DNA from: Candidatus Desulfofervidaceae bacterium
GTDB lineage: Bacteria; Desulfobacterota; Desulfofervidia; Desulfofervidales; Desulfofervidaceae
DNA length: 12,248 bases
Reading direction: 5' to 3'
Assembly (NCBI GenBank): GCA_021160485.1
Contig: JAGHCL010000031.1
Span: 1 to 12,248 of the forward strand
In this document: in pieces, positions 6,605 to 12,248 of the stretch
Numbering within the stretch: the first letter of the stretch is position 1
How the letters are laid out: every line of letters starts with the position of its first letter
The notes under the pieces: model-generated
Told to the model about the DNA's origin: nothing
The model's database searches: none
The model's input: the letters and a program-made list of their open reading frames with translations, nothing else
Made by a program: the position numbers and the translations under genes

Positions 6605-7919
6605 AGCTATTGGAATTCATTACGGTGTTTATAATTTCCAAATACCTTTCTCCCACTCCCTGATTGGTTTTTATTAGTGCCCTACCATTTTCCCCCATTT
6701 CTTGAGCTAATTTGGGCTGTTTTAACCAGGTATTGATTATCTGAAAAAGCTCTGTTTCGTGTTTTATCTGGCAAGCTGCTTTTTTATTTTGCATCAACGT
6801 GGCAATTTCACTAAAGTTAAACATGTAAGGCCCAAAAACAACAGGCTTACCCCATACTGCTGCTTCTAAAGGATTGTGTCCACCAATAGGTACAAAACTA
6901 CCTCCGATAAAGGCAAAGTCAGCTACAGCATACATCTGGGCCAGTTCACCCAGAGTATCTAGAATGATTACCTCCCATTTTCCTTCTTTGGACTCCGTTC
7001 GTCTCCTGGTGCGAAAACCGCTCTGTAAGGCTAATTTTGTCACTTCGTCAAAGCGCTCTGGGTGACGTGGAGCAATGATTAGACAAAGCTCTGGAAATAG
7101 TCGCAAAAGGGCCTTATGGACTTTCAAGATAATTTCATTTTCCCCCCGGTGAGTGCTACCAGCAATCCAAACTGGTTGTTCAGGTAAAAGGCCCAATTCC
7201 ATTTTTAACTGCTTGATTTGGGCTTCATTTATGTTTGGTAATGGTTTATCAAACTTCAAATTACCTATAATCTTTATCTTTTTCTCCTCAAGACCTAATT
7301 CTAGAAACCGCTCGGCATCTTCTCCTCTTTGCACACCGACAAAGTCAAGGCAATTTATTACTTGGGTAAACCAGGGTTTTATCAGGCGGTAACGTTTATA
7401 AGAGCGCTCAGACATACGGGCATTAATTAGCAAACAGGGAATATGTCTTTTCTTTGTCATATTTAAAAAATTGGGCCAGATATCGGTTTCAGTAAGGACA
7501 ATTAAGCGTGGATTAACCCTTTTAAAATAACGTGTAATCACCGGAGGCAAATCTAGCGGAAAATAGCCAATGGCGGTCACAATATTCTTCAATTGCTTTA
7601 AAGCAATTTTATGACCGGTCAGGGTGCTAGCAGTAAAGAAAATAGGTATTTGCCACCAGTGCTGTCTAAACTTTTTGACAAGGGGCACTACTGAAAGCAC
7701 TTCACCCACCGAAAGGGCATGAAACCATACTGGTTGTTTATGAAACAAAAAAAACGGACAATCCTGGGTTAGCGTATTCCCCAACCGATGCTTAATGTAG
7801 TGTCGCATTTTAGGATTGAACATACTTAAGGGGAGACCCACTGCTGTTCCTAGCCATAAACCACTATTGTAGAACCACCACATAGCAAGGAATATACTGG
7901 ATATTTGCTTGTAAAACAA
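6594..7919 (-). CDS. waaA: 3-deoxy-D-manno-octulosonic acid (Kdo) transferase
   Basis: Transfers Kdo from CMP-Kdo to lipid A precursor on the cytoplasmic side of the inner membrane (GT30 family, also called KdtA). In the 441-residue form an N-terminal membrane-associating segment (about 7-30) is followed by HALSVGEV at 67-74 with the catalytic Glu73, LTETDIWPNF at 142-151, GSTHRGE at 254-260, PRHPERF at 284-290 and GGSFVPIGGHNPLEAA at 339-354, all hallmarks of the family. Start: the longest frame begins with TTG at 7919, directly after an in-frame TAA; an ATG at 7883 would give 429 residues, closer to the family norm. Neither has a convincing ribosome site. The TTG start leaves a 24-base gap to the preceding gene. 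Its 3' end overlaps the hydrolase gene by 11 bases. Confidence 0.93.
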   Translation of the reverse strand: MFYKQISSIFLAMWWFYNSGLWLGTAVGLPLSMFNPKMRHYIKHRLGNTLTQDCPFFLFHKQPVWFHALSVGEVLSVVPLVKKFRQHWWQIPIFFTASTLTGHKIALKQLKNIVTAIGYFPLDLPPVITRYFKRVNPRLIVLTETDIWPNFLNMTKKRHIPCLLINARMSERSYKRYRLIKPWFTQVINCLDFVGVQRGEDAERFLELGLEEKKIKIIGNLKFDKPLPNINEAQIKQLKMELGLLPEQPVWIAGSTHRGENEIILKVHKALLRLFPELCLIIAPRHPERFDEVTKLALQSGFRTRRRTESKEGKWEVIILDTLGELAQMYAVADFAFIGGSFVPIGGHNPLEAAVWGKPVVFGPYMFNFSEIATLMQNKKAACQIKHETELFQIINTWLKQPKLAQEMGENGRALIKTNQGVGERYLEIINTVMNSNSYEK

Positions 7920-7943
7920 GGATGAAAGTTAAAGTATCTTCAT

Positions 7944-8522
7944 TTATTTCAGGTATTGATTGACGGTGATATGATAGTCAGCCATAAATTTTTTAAGTTT
8001 TCTTGGTTGAAAATCTCCAGAAAGATATGTTTTCCTGAAATCAATTTTATCAAACAATCCGAGAATAAAGCTAATATGTCCTGAGTATCCGGTGTCATCA
8101 AGCTGCTGAATTTTTCTTATCGTTTTTTTTGCTATTTCAAAGGCCTGCCGGTGAACCACAGGGGAACCACCATTGCATTTTTTTAGCGAATAAAGCCAGC
8201 GGCAACTAAACGGGCGCACTTCGTAAATAAGGCAGGTATCATCCTCTTTGAGGAAAGGACATCTGGCATAATGTGTTTTTTTTCTTTTAATAATGTCCTT
8301 TTTCAGTCTCTTTTTAGCCCACACTTTAATGGTATCATCAAAGGCACTTATCTTTTCATAGATAATAAAACCTTCTAGGGTGGTCAGATCAATGGTGGCC
8401 ATTTGTTTGCAACAATCTGCACAGCCTCTTTGGCAAACAGCCCCGTTTTTTAATTCCCTTACTTCTTCTTCAAACTCTCTGTATATTTCCTGCAGTTTTT
8501 CAATTTTCTCTTGTATATCCAT
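7944..8522 (-). CDS. YkgJ-family cysteine-cluster (putative metal-binding) protein
   Basis: The 192-residue protein starts with a charged helix likely to form a coiled coil (about 1-26), followed by the cysteine cluster C30-x3-C34-x2-C37-C38. A second group follows: C88 in CPFL, C97 in TCLIY and C107 in RPFSCRW, plus C116. The pattern CxxxCxxCC ... CPFL ... C ... RPxxCR defines the YkgJ/CxxCxxCC family, annotated as zinc- or iron-chelating. No reaction is established for it. As the first gene of the minus-strand LPS operon, 24 bases ahead of waaA, it is probably co-transcribed, though a link to LPS is not shown. ATG at 8522 has no strong Shine-Dalgarno. Confidence 0.85.
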   Translation of the reverse strand: MDIQEKIEKLQEIYREFEEEVRELKNGAVCQRGCADCCKQMATIDLTTLEGFIIYEKISAFDDTIKVWAKKRLKKDIIKRKKTHYARCPFLKEDDTCLIYEVRPFSCRWLYSLKKCNGGSPVVHRQAFEIAKKTIRKIQQLDDTGYSGHISFILGLFDKIDFRKTYLSGDFQPRKLKKFMADYHITVNQYLK

Positions 8523-8561
8523 AATGAGGCATTTTAACCCGTCTGCTTTGTAAAAACAAGC

Positions 8562-8577
8562 TGAGTATAACTACTCA
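8562..8577. promoter_or_regulatory. Perfect palindrome TGAGTA-N4-TACTCA in the divergent promoter region
   Basis: TGAGTA (8562-8567) and TACTCA (8572-8577) are exact reverse complements with a 4-base centre. On the minus strand the site contains TATACT (8569-8564), a 5-of-6 match to a -10 box placed about 42 bases before the YkgJ-family start. No good -35 is visible for it. A dimeric repressor bound here would cover that -10, so it is a candidate operator for the LPS operon. It is too far from the plus-strand gene's proposed -35 to cover it directly. Confidence 0.45.
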
Positions 8578-8629
8578 AAATCTGAAAAACGAGTTGTCTT
8601 AATTCTGTCCTGTTTTAAAACTTCCTCCA

Positions 8630-8658
8630 TTGTTAAACAAGGAAGAACATAGTATCAT
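8630..8658 (+). promoter_or_regulatory. Candidate promoter of the clamp-like gene, possibly leaderless
   Basis: TTGTTA (8630-8635, 4 of 6) is separated by 17 bases from TATCAT (8653-8658, 5 of 6). The expected start point, 6-8 bases after the -10, falls on or next to the A of the ATG at 8665. No Shine-Dalgarno sits at usable distance; GGAAGA ends 18 bases upstream, within the spacer. Together these suggest a leaderless mRNA. Confidence 0.45.
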
Positions 8659-8664
8659 TTTATT

Positions 8665-9726
8665 ATGCTTACAGTGTATCTGCCGGGAAAAAATCTAATT
8701 AAGGCCTTGGATTTTTTTGATAAAATCGTCGGTTCTCAGGAAAACAGATATCTTACTTTTTTTGCTTCAAATGGACTTTGTCTAGCTGGAGGGGACGGCA
8801 TCCTTAATGCATGCCTTATTTTAAAACCTAAGATCACCTTCCCTTACACCTATACTTTTTGTATGGATGGTCTTCGCACCTTTCTTAAAGATAAAATAGA
8901 CCAAAGCATTAAAATAGAAATAGGGTCATATCTCAAGTTTACTGTTTCTGGAGAATATTTGGAATTAAAAACTCAACCTGGAGAAATTACTTTCACCCAG
9001 GAAAGAGGAACCACTTTGGGTATAATTTCCACTCAGACTTTAAGACGGATATTTGACCTTGCCAGTCTCATTTCTCAAGAAGGTGAAAAGATATTTCTTT
9101 TCCTCCAAAAAGGTCATCTGGGAGCAATTGGGGAAAATTTTAAACTTCTTTCCTGTGCCTTTACTTCTTTTCCATCTTCTCATTCTTTCAGTTTGACCGT
9201 TCCTTATTCCTCCTTGCGCCATCTGGTCAAATCTTTACAACTCATCTCCGAAAAGCAGGTAAATCTTTTTCTAAGTGCAAATACTTTAGACATGACCTTT
9301 TCCTGGCTAAAAATGAGTTTACATTTTTCCCCTGTTCCACATCAAACTTTAAGTCTTCTAAAATCAGCTCTTATGACCTCGCCATTAGCTAAAATTAAGT
9401 TAGATTTAAAGACAATTCAGAAAAATCTTGCCAGAGTTTCTAGGATACAAAAACAGTTGAATGCTTTAGGAAAAATTTCATTTACTTCTAAAAAGTGTAT
9501 TTTTTGTGCTACCTCCTCTCAAGGCACTTACACCATTACCCTACCCTTACCTGCTCCTTTACCTCAATCTTTTTCTATCACTTGCCACTTTCCCCATCTA
9601 TATAGCCTCTGCCGCCGCTTAAGGGGAAAGGAAATCACTATCTCTATTTTACCCAGTGGATGGGTCTTAAAGCACGGCCAGTTTTTTTGTTTTCTTCGGA
9701 AAGAGGAAAAACCAAAGGTATTTTAA
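8665..9726 (+). CDS. Divergent DNA polymerase III beta-clamp (DnaN)-like protein
   Basis: The 353-residue protein has the length of a bacterial sliding clamp (about 366) and seems to contain the same three tandem domains, near 1-115, 116-235 and 240-345. Domain 1 opens with LTVYLPGKNLIKALDFFDKIVG, matching the clamp pattern of a beta strand followed by a helix. In domain 2, LGAIGENFKLLSCAF aligns with the conserved 'TDGHRLA' strand region, and SFSLTVPYSSLRHLVKSL with the 'IVPRKGVIELMRML' helix. Domain 3 repeats strand-helix-strand and ends in a strand at GQFFCFLRK where DnaN ends in MPMRL. Overall identity is low and the usual signature residues are missing, so it may be a paralogue, a degenerate clamp or a clamp-fold protein with another partner. 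ATG 8665 is the only ATG after the in-frame TAG near 8650. It is not co-directional with the LPS operon, and 138 bases separate it from aroQ. Confidence 0.6.
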   Translation: MLTVYLPGKNLIKALDFFDKIVGSQENRYLTFFASNGLCLAGGDGILNACLILKPKITFPYTYTFCMDGLRTFLKDKIDQSIKIEIGSYLKFTVSGEYLELKTQPGEITFTQERGTTLGIISTQTLRRIFDLASLISQEGEKIFLFLQKGHLGAIGENFKLLSCAFTSFPSSHSFSLTVPYSSLRHLVKSLQLISEKQVNLFLSANTLDMTFSWLKMSLHFSPVPHQTLSLLKSALMTSPLAKIKLDLKTIQKNLARVSRIQKQLNALGKISFTSKKCIFCATSSQGTYTITLPLPAPLPQSFSITCHFPHLYSLCRRLRGKEITISILPSGWVLKHGQFFCFLRKEEKPKVF

Positions 9727-9864
9727 ATTTCAATTTCATTTAAACTTGGCTTTTTAAAAGCGTTAATTTAGCGGATGTAATAAACTCTACCAGATAGAGC
9801 TTATTCAACTTGACTTGAGGTAGATTATCTTTTATGTATTAAGCCAATTTAAAGGAGAGAAAAA
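9727..9864. other. Intergenic region between the clamp-like gene and aroQ
   Basis: No coding frame is supported. CTCTA (9785-9789) can pair with TAGAG (9795-9799), and alternatively TCTACC (9786-9791) with GGTAGA (9819-9824), so two exclusive short folds are possible, but neither is followed by a clear T-run. The region holds the candidate aroQ promoter. No convincing terminator for the upstream gene was found. Confidence 0.4.
9810..9838 (+). promoter_or_regulatory. Candidate promoter of aroQ-efp-transporter operon
   Basis: TTGACT (9810-9815, 5 of 6) is followed at 17-base spacing by TATGTA (9833-9838, 3 of 6). A start near 9845 would give a leader of about 20 bases holding the Shine-Dalgarno AAAGGAGAG (9851-9859). 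The -10 is weak. Confidence 0.35.
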
Positions 9865-10320
9865 ATGGCAAAAAAGAAAAGAATTCTAGTTTTGCATGGT
9901 CCTAATTTGAATTTATTGGGAGAAAGGGAAACCTCTGTTTATGGCACAGTTTCTTTAGAAGAAATAAATCAACTTTTAGAAGCTGAAGCGGCGAAATATG
10001 GCTTTGAATTGGATACCTTTCAGTCAAATTACGAAGGTGCACTGGTAGAAGCCATTCAAAAGGCAAGGGGAAAGTATGATATTATTATCATCAATCCGGC
10101 TGCCTACACCCATACCAGCGTGGCGCTGCGTGATGCAATTTTGGCCGTAAATATTCCTACCATTGAAGTTCATCTTTCTAATATCTACAAACGGGAAGAG
10201 TTTAGACATAAATCTTATATCAGTGGCGTGGCGGTGGGACAAATCTCTGGTTTTGGTGTGCAAAGTTATCTATTAGCGGTAAGGGCCGCGGCTGAAATTA
10301 TCAAATCCAAATCCAACTAA
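9865..10320 (+). CDS. aroQ: 3-dehydroquinate dehydratase, type II
   Basis: Catalyses the third step of the shikimate pathway, 3-dehydroquinate to 3-dehydroshikimate, as a dodecameric cytosolic enzyme. The 151-residue length is typical. Motifs in order: [16 protein letters not shown] at 7-22 with lid Arg21, catalytic Tyr26 in [17 protein letters not shown] at 52-65, NPAAYTHTS at 77-85 with Asn77 and His83, EVHLSN at 101-106 with His103, and Arg114 in EFRHKSY; these correspond to the known active-site residues of the Mycobacterium enzyme. The start ATG follows AAAGGAGAG at good spacing. It lies 11 bases ahead of efp; aroQ-efp pairs are common in bacteria, so the two are probably one transcript. 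Confidence 0.97.
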   Translation: MAKKKRILVLHGPNLNLLGERETSVYGTVSLEEINQLLEAEAAKYGFELDTFQSNYEGALVEAIQKARGKYDIIIINPAAYTHTSVALRDAILAVNIPTIEVHLSNIYKREEFRHKSYISGVAVGQISGFGVQSYLLAVRAAAEIIKSKSN

Positions 10321-10331
10321 GGGGGTAACTT

Positions 10332-10898
10332 ATGTATTCTATGAACGATATCAGGCGAGGACTCAAGATAGAATTCAAGGGTGACCCTTACGAAGTAGTA
10401 GAATTCCTTCATGTAAAACCAGGTAAGGGTCAAGCCTTTGTGAGGGCTAAACTGAAGAATTTAATCACGGGCGCTGTTTTGGAAAACACCTTTAGGGCAA
10501 GTGATAAAATTGAGCCTGCCAATCTAGAAGAAAGGGACATGCAGTTTTTATACAAAGAGGGTGATCATTATTATTTTATGGACTTAGAAACCTATGACCA
10601 GGTTATTTTGAATGCCGATCAAATAGAAATGGAGAGGAAGTTTTTAAAGGAAAATATGGAAGTAAAGGTGCTTTTTTATAAAGAAAAACCAATTTCCATT
10701 GAATTACCCAAACATGTGGAATTGCAGATAGTAGAAACAGAACCTGGCGTAAAAGGTGACACGGTTTCAGGAGCAACCAAACCTGCTATCTTAGAAACAG
10801 GTGCCGTTATTCAGGTACCTTTGTTTGTAAATGAAGGGGACGTAATCCGAGTAGATACCCGTACGGCGGAATATATAGAACGGGTTTCAACAAAATAA
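10332..10898 (+). CDS. efp: Elongation factor P
   Basis: Binds the ribosome between the P and E sites and relieves stalling at consecutive prolines. The 188 residues comprise the KOW-like domain I (about 1-64), OB domain II (66-127) and OB domain III (130-185, containing the signature region around GDTVSGATKPA). The loop tip reads HVKPGKGQAF, with Lys32 at the position of E. coli Lys34, the residue beta-lysylated by EpmA; the neighbouring residues fit the lysine-type tip rather than the arginine-rhamnosylated type. No modification gene lies in the window. AAGGGGG (10319-10325), overlapping the aroQ stop, is a Shine-Dalgarno 6 bases before the first ATG, which therefore is preferred over the ATG three codons later. 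A transporter gene follows after 6 bases. Confidence 0.97.
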   Translation: MYSMNDIRRGLKIEFKGDPYEVVEFLHVKPGKGQAFVRAKLKNLITGAVLENTFRASDKIEPANLEERDMQFLYKEGDHYYFMDLETYDQVILNADQIEMERKFLKENMEVKVLFYKEKPISIELPKHVELQIVETEPGVKGDTVSGATKPAILETGAVIQVPLFVNEGDVIRVDTRTAEYIERVSTK

Positions 10899-10904
10899 TT
10901 TTAT

Positions 10905-11891
10905 GTGGCGGAACTACCTGCTAGATTTTTTAGCTATCTATATTTTAAAGTGAACTGGATATCCAATCTTCTCTGGTTTTGGACATTACTGATTACACCT
11001 GTAGCCATCTTTTTTCCGGATGTATTTATCCCCTTTAGGGCTTTGATCAAGCCCCTCCTTGGTTCTGTCATCCTGGCTATGGGATTAACTTTGAAGTTTG
11101 AAGATTTTAAACCCATCTTACTTCAGCCTAAAAAGGTGTTGGTTGGCATACTTTCTCAGTATACAGTTATGCCTTTAAGTGGTCTTCTCATCGGGTTACT
11201 GTTATTTCACAACTTACCAAAGGATTTTATTGCTGGCCAGATTCTCACAGGTTCATGTCCTACTGGTGTAGTTTCAAATGTTTATAATTTTCTCGCCCAA
11301 GCAAGTGTTGCCCTTTCTATCTCTCTTTCTGCCATTAATACCGTCATTGCTCCCTTTTTAACTCCTTATATAACCGCTGTCCTGGCAGGAAAAATCATTC
11401 ATGTTGATATTAACAAACTTTTTATAGACATGATTCAGGTAACCCTTCTACCTGTATGTTTGGGAATAATAATTAATAGTTTCTTTGAAAAAAGGCTCCA
11501 AAAGATAAAGTCTTTTCTACCTATTTATTCAACCCTGACGGTGGTTTTCATCATTGGTTTTGTGGTTGCTTCCGGCCACGAGAAGATCTTAACTCTGGGT
11601 TATAAAGCCCTCTTTTTGCTTTTTTGGGCCTCTTTCTTTCACCTTTCCTTTGGCTACATCTTGGGATATATGATAGCAAAGTTATTTAATTTTGAGGAAA
11701 AATATGCCGTGACGGTTTCTATCGAAACAGCCATGCAGAACTCTGGTCTGGCTACTGTACTCGCCCTTTCTCAATGGAGAGGGGTGGCAGCTTTCCCAGC
11801 TATTACCTACAGTGTTGTTCAAAATATATTTGGTCCCTTTGTATGTAATATGTTTAGAAACAGAATATTTTTAAGGCCCCCTGACCTGTAA
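10905..11891 (+). CDS. BASS-family (bile acid:sodium symporter-like) membrane transporter
   Basis: The 328-residue hydrophobic protein appears to have about ten membrane segments. Two conserved crossover regions of the BASS fold are visible: ILTGSCPTGVVSNVYNFL at 113-130 followed by a serine-rich helix with SAIN at 142-145, and SIETAMQNSGLA at 272-283, whose Glu274 and Gln278 match sodium-site residues of the family. BASS members carry organic anions such as bile acids, pantoate, pyruvate or other 2-oxo acids with sodium; the substrate here cannot be read. The start is GTG at 10905, 6 bases after the efp stop, with no good ribosome site, which suggests coupling to efp. A candidate terminator follows. 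Position next to aroQ does not by itself imply a shikimate-pathway substrate. Confidence 0.9.
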   Translation: MAELPARFFSYLYFKVNWISNLLWFWTLLITPVAIFFPDVFIPFRALIKPLLGSVILAMGLTLKFEDFKPILLQPKKVLVGILSQYTVMPLSGLLIGLLLFHNLPKDFIAGQILTGSCPTGVVSNVYNFLAQASVALSISLSAINTVIAPFLTPYITAVLAGKIIHVDINKLFIDMIQVTLLPVCLGIIINSFFEKRLQKIKSFLPIYSTLTVVFIIGFVVASGHEKILTLGYKALFLLFWASFFHLSFGYILGYMIAKLFNFEEKYAVTVSIETAMQNSGLATVLALSQWRGVAAFPAITYSVVQNIFGPFVCNMFRNRIFLRPPDL

Positions 11892-11937
11892 TCAGCAACG
11901 CGATGGGACTTGGAGTTTGAACAGGGTCAACTTTTTT
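11882..11937 (+). terminator. Candidate terminator of the aroQ-efp-transporter operon
   Basis: TGACCTGT (11882-11889) can pair with ACAGGGTCA (11921-11929) with one bulged G, followed by ACTTTTTTATTT. The left arm includes the end of the transporter gene. The loop is long (about 31 bases), which lowers confidence. Confidence 0.45.
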
Positions 11938-11939
11938 AT

Positions 11940-11967
11940 TTGACACATTTTTTGTTAATGTTAAAAT
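11940..11967 (+). promoter_or_regulatory. Strong candidate sigma-70 promoter of the small protein gene
   Basis: TTGACA (11940-11945, exact consensus) and TAAAAT (11962-11967, 5 of 6) are 16 bases apart. Transcription should start near 11974, so the ATG at 11966 cannot be the start codon and the ATG at 12008 is supported. Confidence 0.7.
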
Positions 11968-12007
11968 GCAGTCTTACTACATTTTAATTAATAAAGGGGG
12001 AGAAACA

Positions 12008-12190
12008 ATGCCTGCATTAGCCAAAATCTTTGACGATAGAAAGTATATGTGGGATGGTGAAGTCTATGAGACCAAAGAGGAAGCTCAAACCGTAGTCGAG
12101 AAGTATCAGCAAGACGGATTTGAAACAAAGATTGTGGAAGAAGAAGGGAAGTTTTTAGTTTATAATCGGCGAGAAGTTGAAACGCAATAA
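12008..12190 (+). CDS. Small conserved hypothetical protein (60 residues)
   Basis: A 60-residue, highly charged, soluble protein that begins MPALAKIFDDRKYMWDG. Predicted layout is a short strand pair (AKIF, KYMWDGEVYE), a helix (TKEEAQTVVEKYQQDG) and two strands (TKIVEEEG, FLVYNRRE), a compact beta-alpha-beta arrangement. I recall similar KYMWDG-containing small proteins in sulfate reducers, annotated as hypothetical, but no function is known to me. The start is set by AAGGGGGAG ending about 5 bases before the ATG and by the promoter upstream. It has its own strong promoter and a candidate terminator, so it is an independent, probably well-expressed unit. Confidence 0.85.
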   Translation: MPALAKIFDDRKYMWDGEVYETKEEAQTVVEKYQQDGFETKIVEEEGKFLVYNRREVETQ

Positions 12191-12191
12191 A

Positions 12192-12235
12192 TATTTAGAG
12201 GCTACTGAAAGGCTAAATAATATTTCACAGTTTTT
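12192..12235 (+). terminator. Weak candidate terminator after the small protein gene
   Basis: TATTTAG (12192-12198) pairs exactly with CTAAATA (12213-12219) around a 14-base loop, and TTTTT occurs at 12231-12235. The stem is AT-rich and the T-run is displaced by about 11 bases. Confidence 0.3.
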
Positions 12236-12248
12236 ATTACCCTAATAA

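Noticed and set aside
9040..9222. Minus-strand 60-codon frame within the clamp-like gene
   Set aside because: It has low-complexity basic composition, no ribosome site, and mirrors the A/T-rich coding frame on the plus strand.
9749..9763. Palindromic GCTTTTTAAAAGC after the clamp-like gene as a terminator
   Set aside because: The arms leave almost no loop, the stem is nearly all A-T and no T-run follows.
9785..9824. Mutually exclusive short stems as an attenuator before aroQ
   Set aside because: The stems are only 5-6 bp, lie mostly upstream of the proposed start point, and no leader peptide or T-run is present.
11966..12007. Longer start for the small protein at the ATG in 11966
   Set aside because: That ATG overlaps the -10 box TAAAAT, so it would precede the transcription start; the ATG at 12008 has a strong Shine-Dalgarno.

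Overview
The window reads as chromosome of an AT-rich, Gram-negative (LPS-making) bacterium. Genes for lipid A and inner-core assembly (lpxK, waaA, waaF), a 640-residue acetyl-CoA synthetase, a lone receiver of the type found at the end of delta-proteobacterial hybrid kinases, a YkgJ-type cysteine-cluster protein and a small conserved 'KYMWDG' protein together suggest a Desulfobacterota-like lineage. That assignment is inference from gene style, not a database match.

Layout. Bases 1-311 hold the last 28 codons (including the stop) of what looks like an IS110-family transposase, a perfect AT-rich hairpin, and the terminator of acs. acs (minus) fills 312-2234, with a good Shine-Dalgarno and a candidate promoter embedded in an AGTCAA/TTGACT inverted repeat. 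Bases 2458-3776 are a gene graveyard: a decayed Hsp100 (ClpA/B/C-type) ATPase on the minus strand with two nonsense codons, a frameshift and a deletion over Walker A, then a receiver-domain gene on the plus strand broken by a short frameshifting deletion. The receiver's 3' end runs convergently into waaF.

Bases 3736-8522 form one tightly packed minus-strand operon. In order of transcription it is a YkgJ-like cysteine-cluster protein, waaA (Kdo transferase), a probable lipoprotein alpha/beta hydrolase, lpxK (lipid A 4'-kinase) and waaF (heptosyltransferase II). The last four overlap each other, which suggests translational coupling. The operon phosphorylates the lipid A disaccharide, adds Kdo and then heptose; the hydrolase and the YkgJ protein are unexplained passengers.

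The plus-strand half starts at a divergent intergenic region with a perfect palindrome over a candidate -10. It begins with a 353-residue protein that looks like a highly divergent three-domain DNA polymerase III beta-clamp homologue, possibly expressed from a leaderless mRNA. Then come aroQ (type II 3-dehydroquinate dehydratase), efp (elongation factor P) and a BASS-family transporter, spaced by 6-11 bases and closed by a candidate terminator. Finally, a separate near-consensus promoter drives a 60-residue conserved small protein.

Most unusual items: the divergent clamp-like protein with its apparent leaderless promoter, the IS110-type end (this family can carry guide RNAs in its non-coding ends), and the decaying Hsp100/receiver segment. 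No CRISPR array, tRNA or rRNA was seen.
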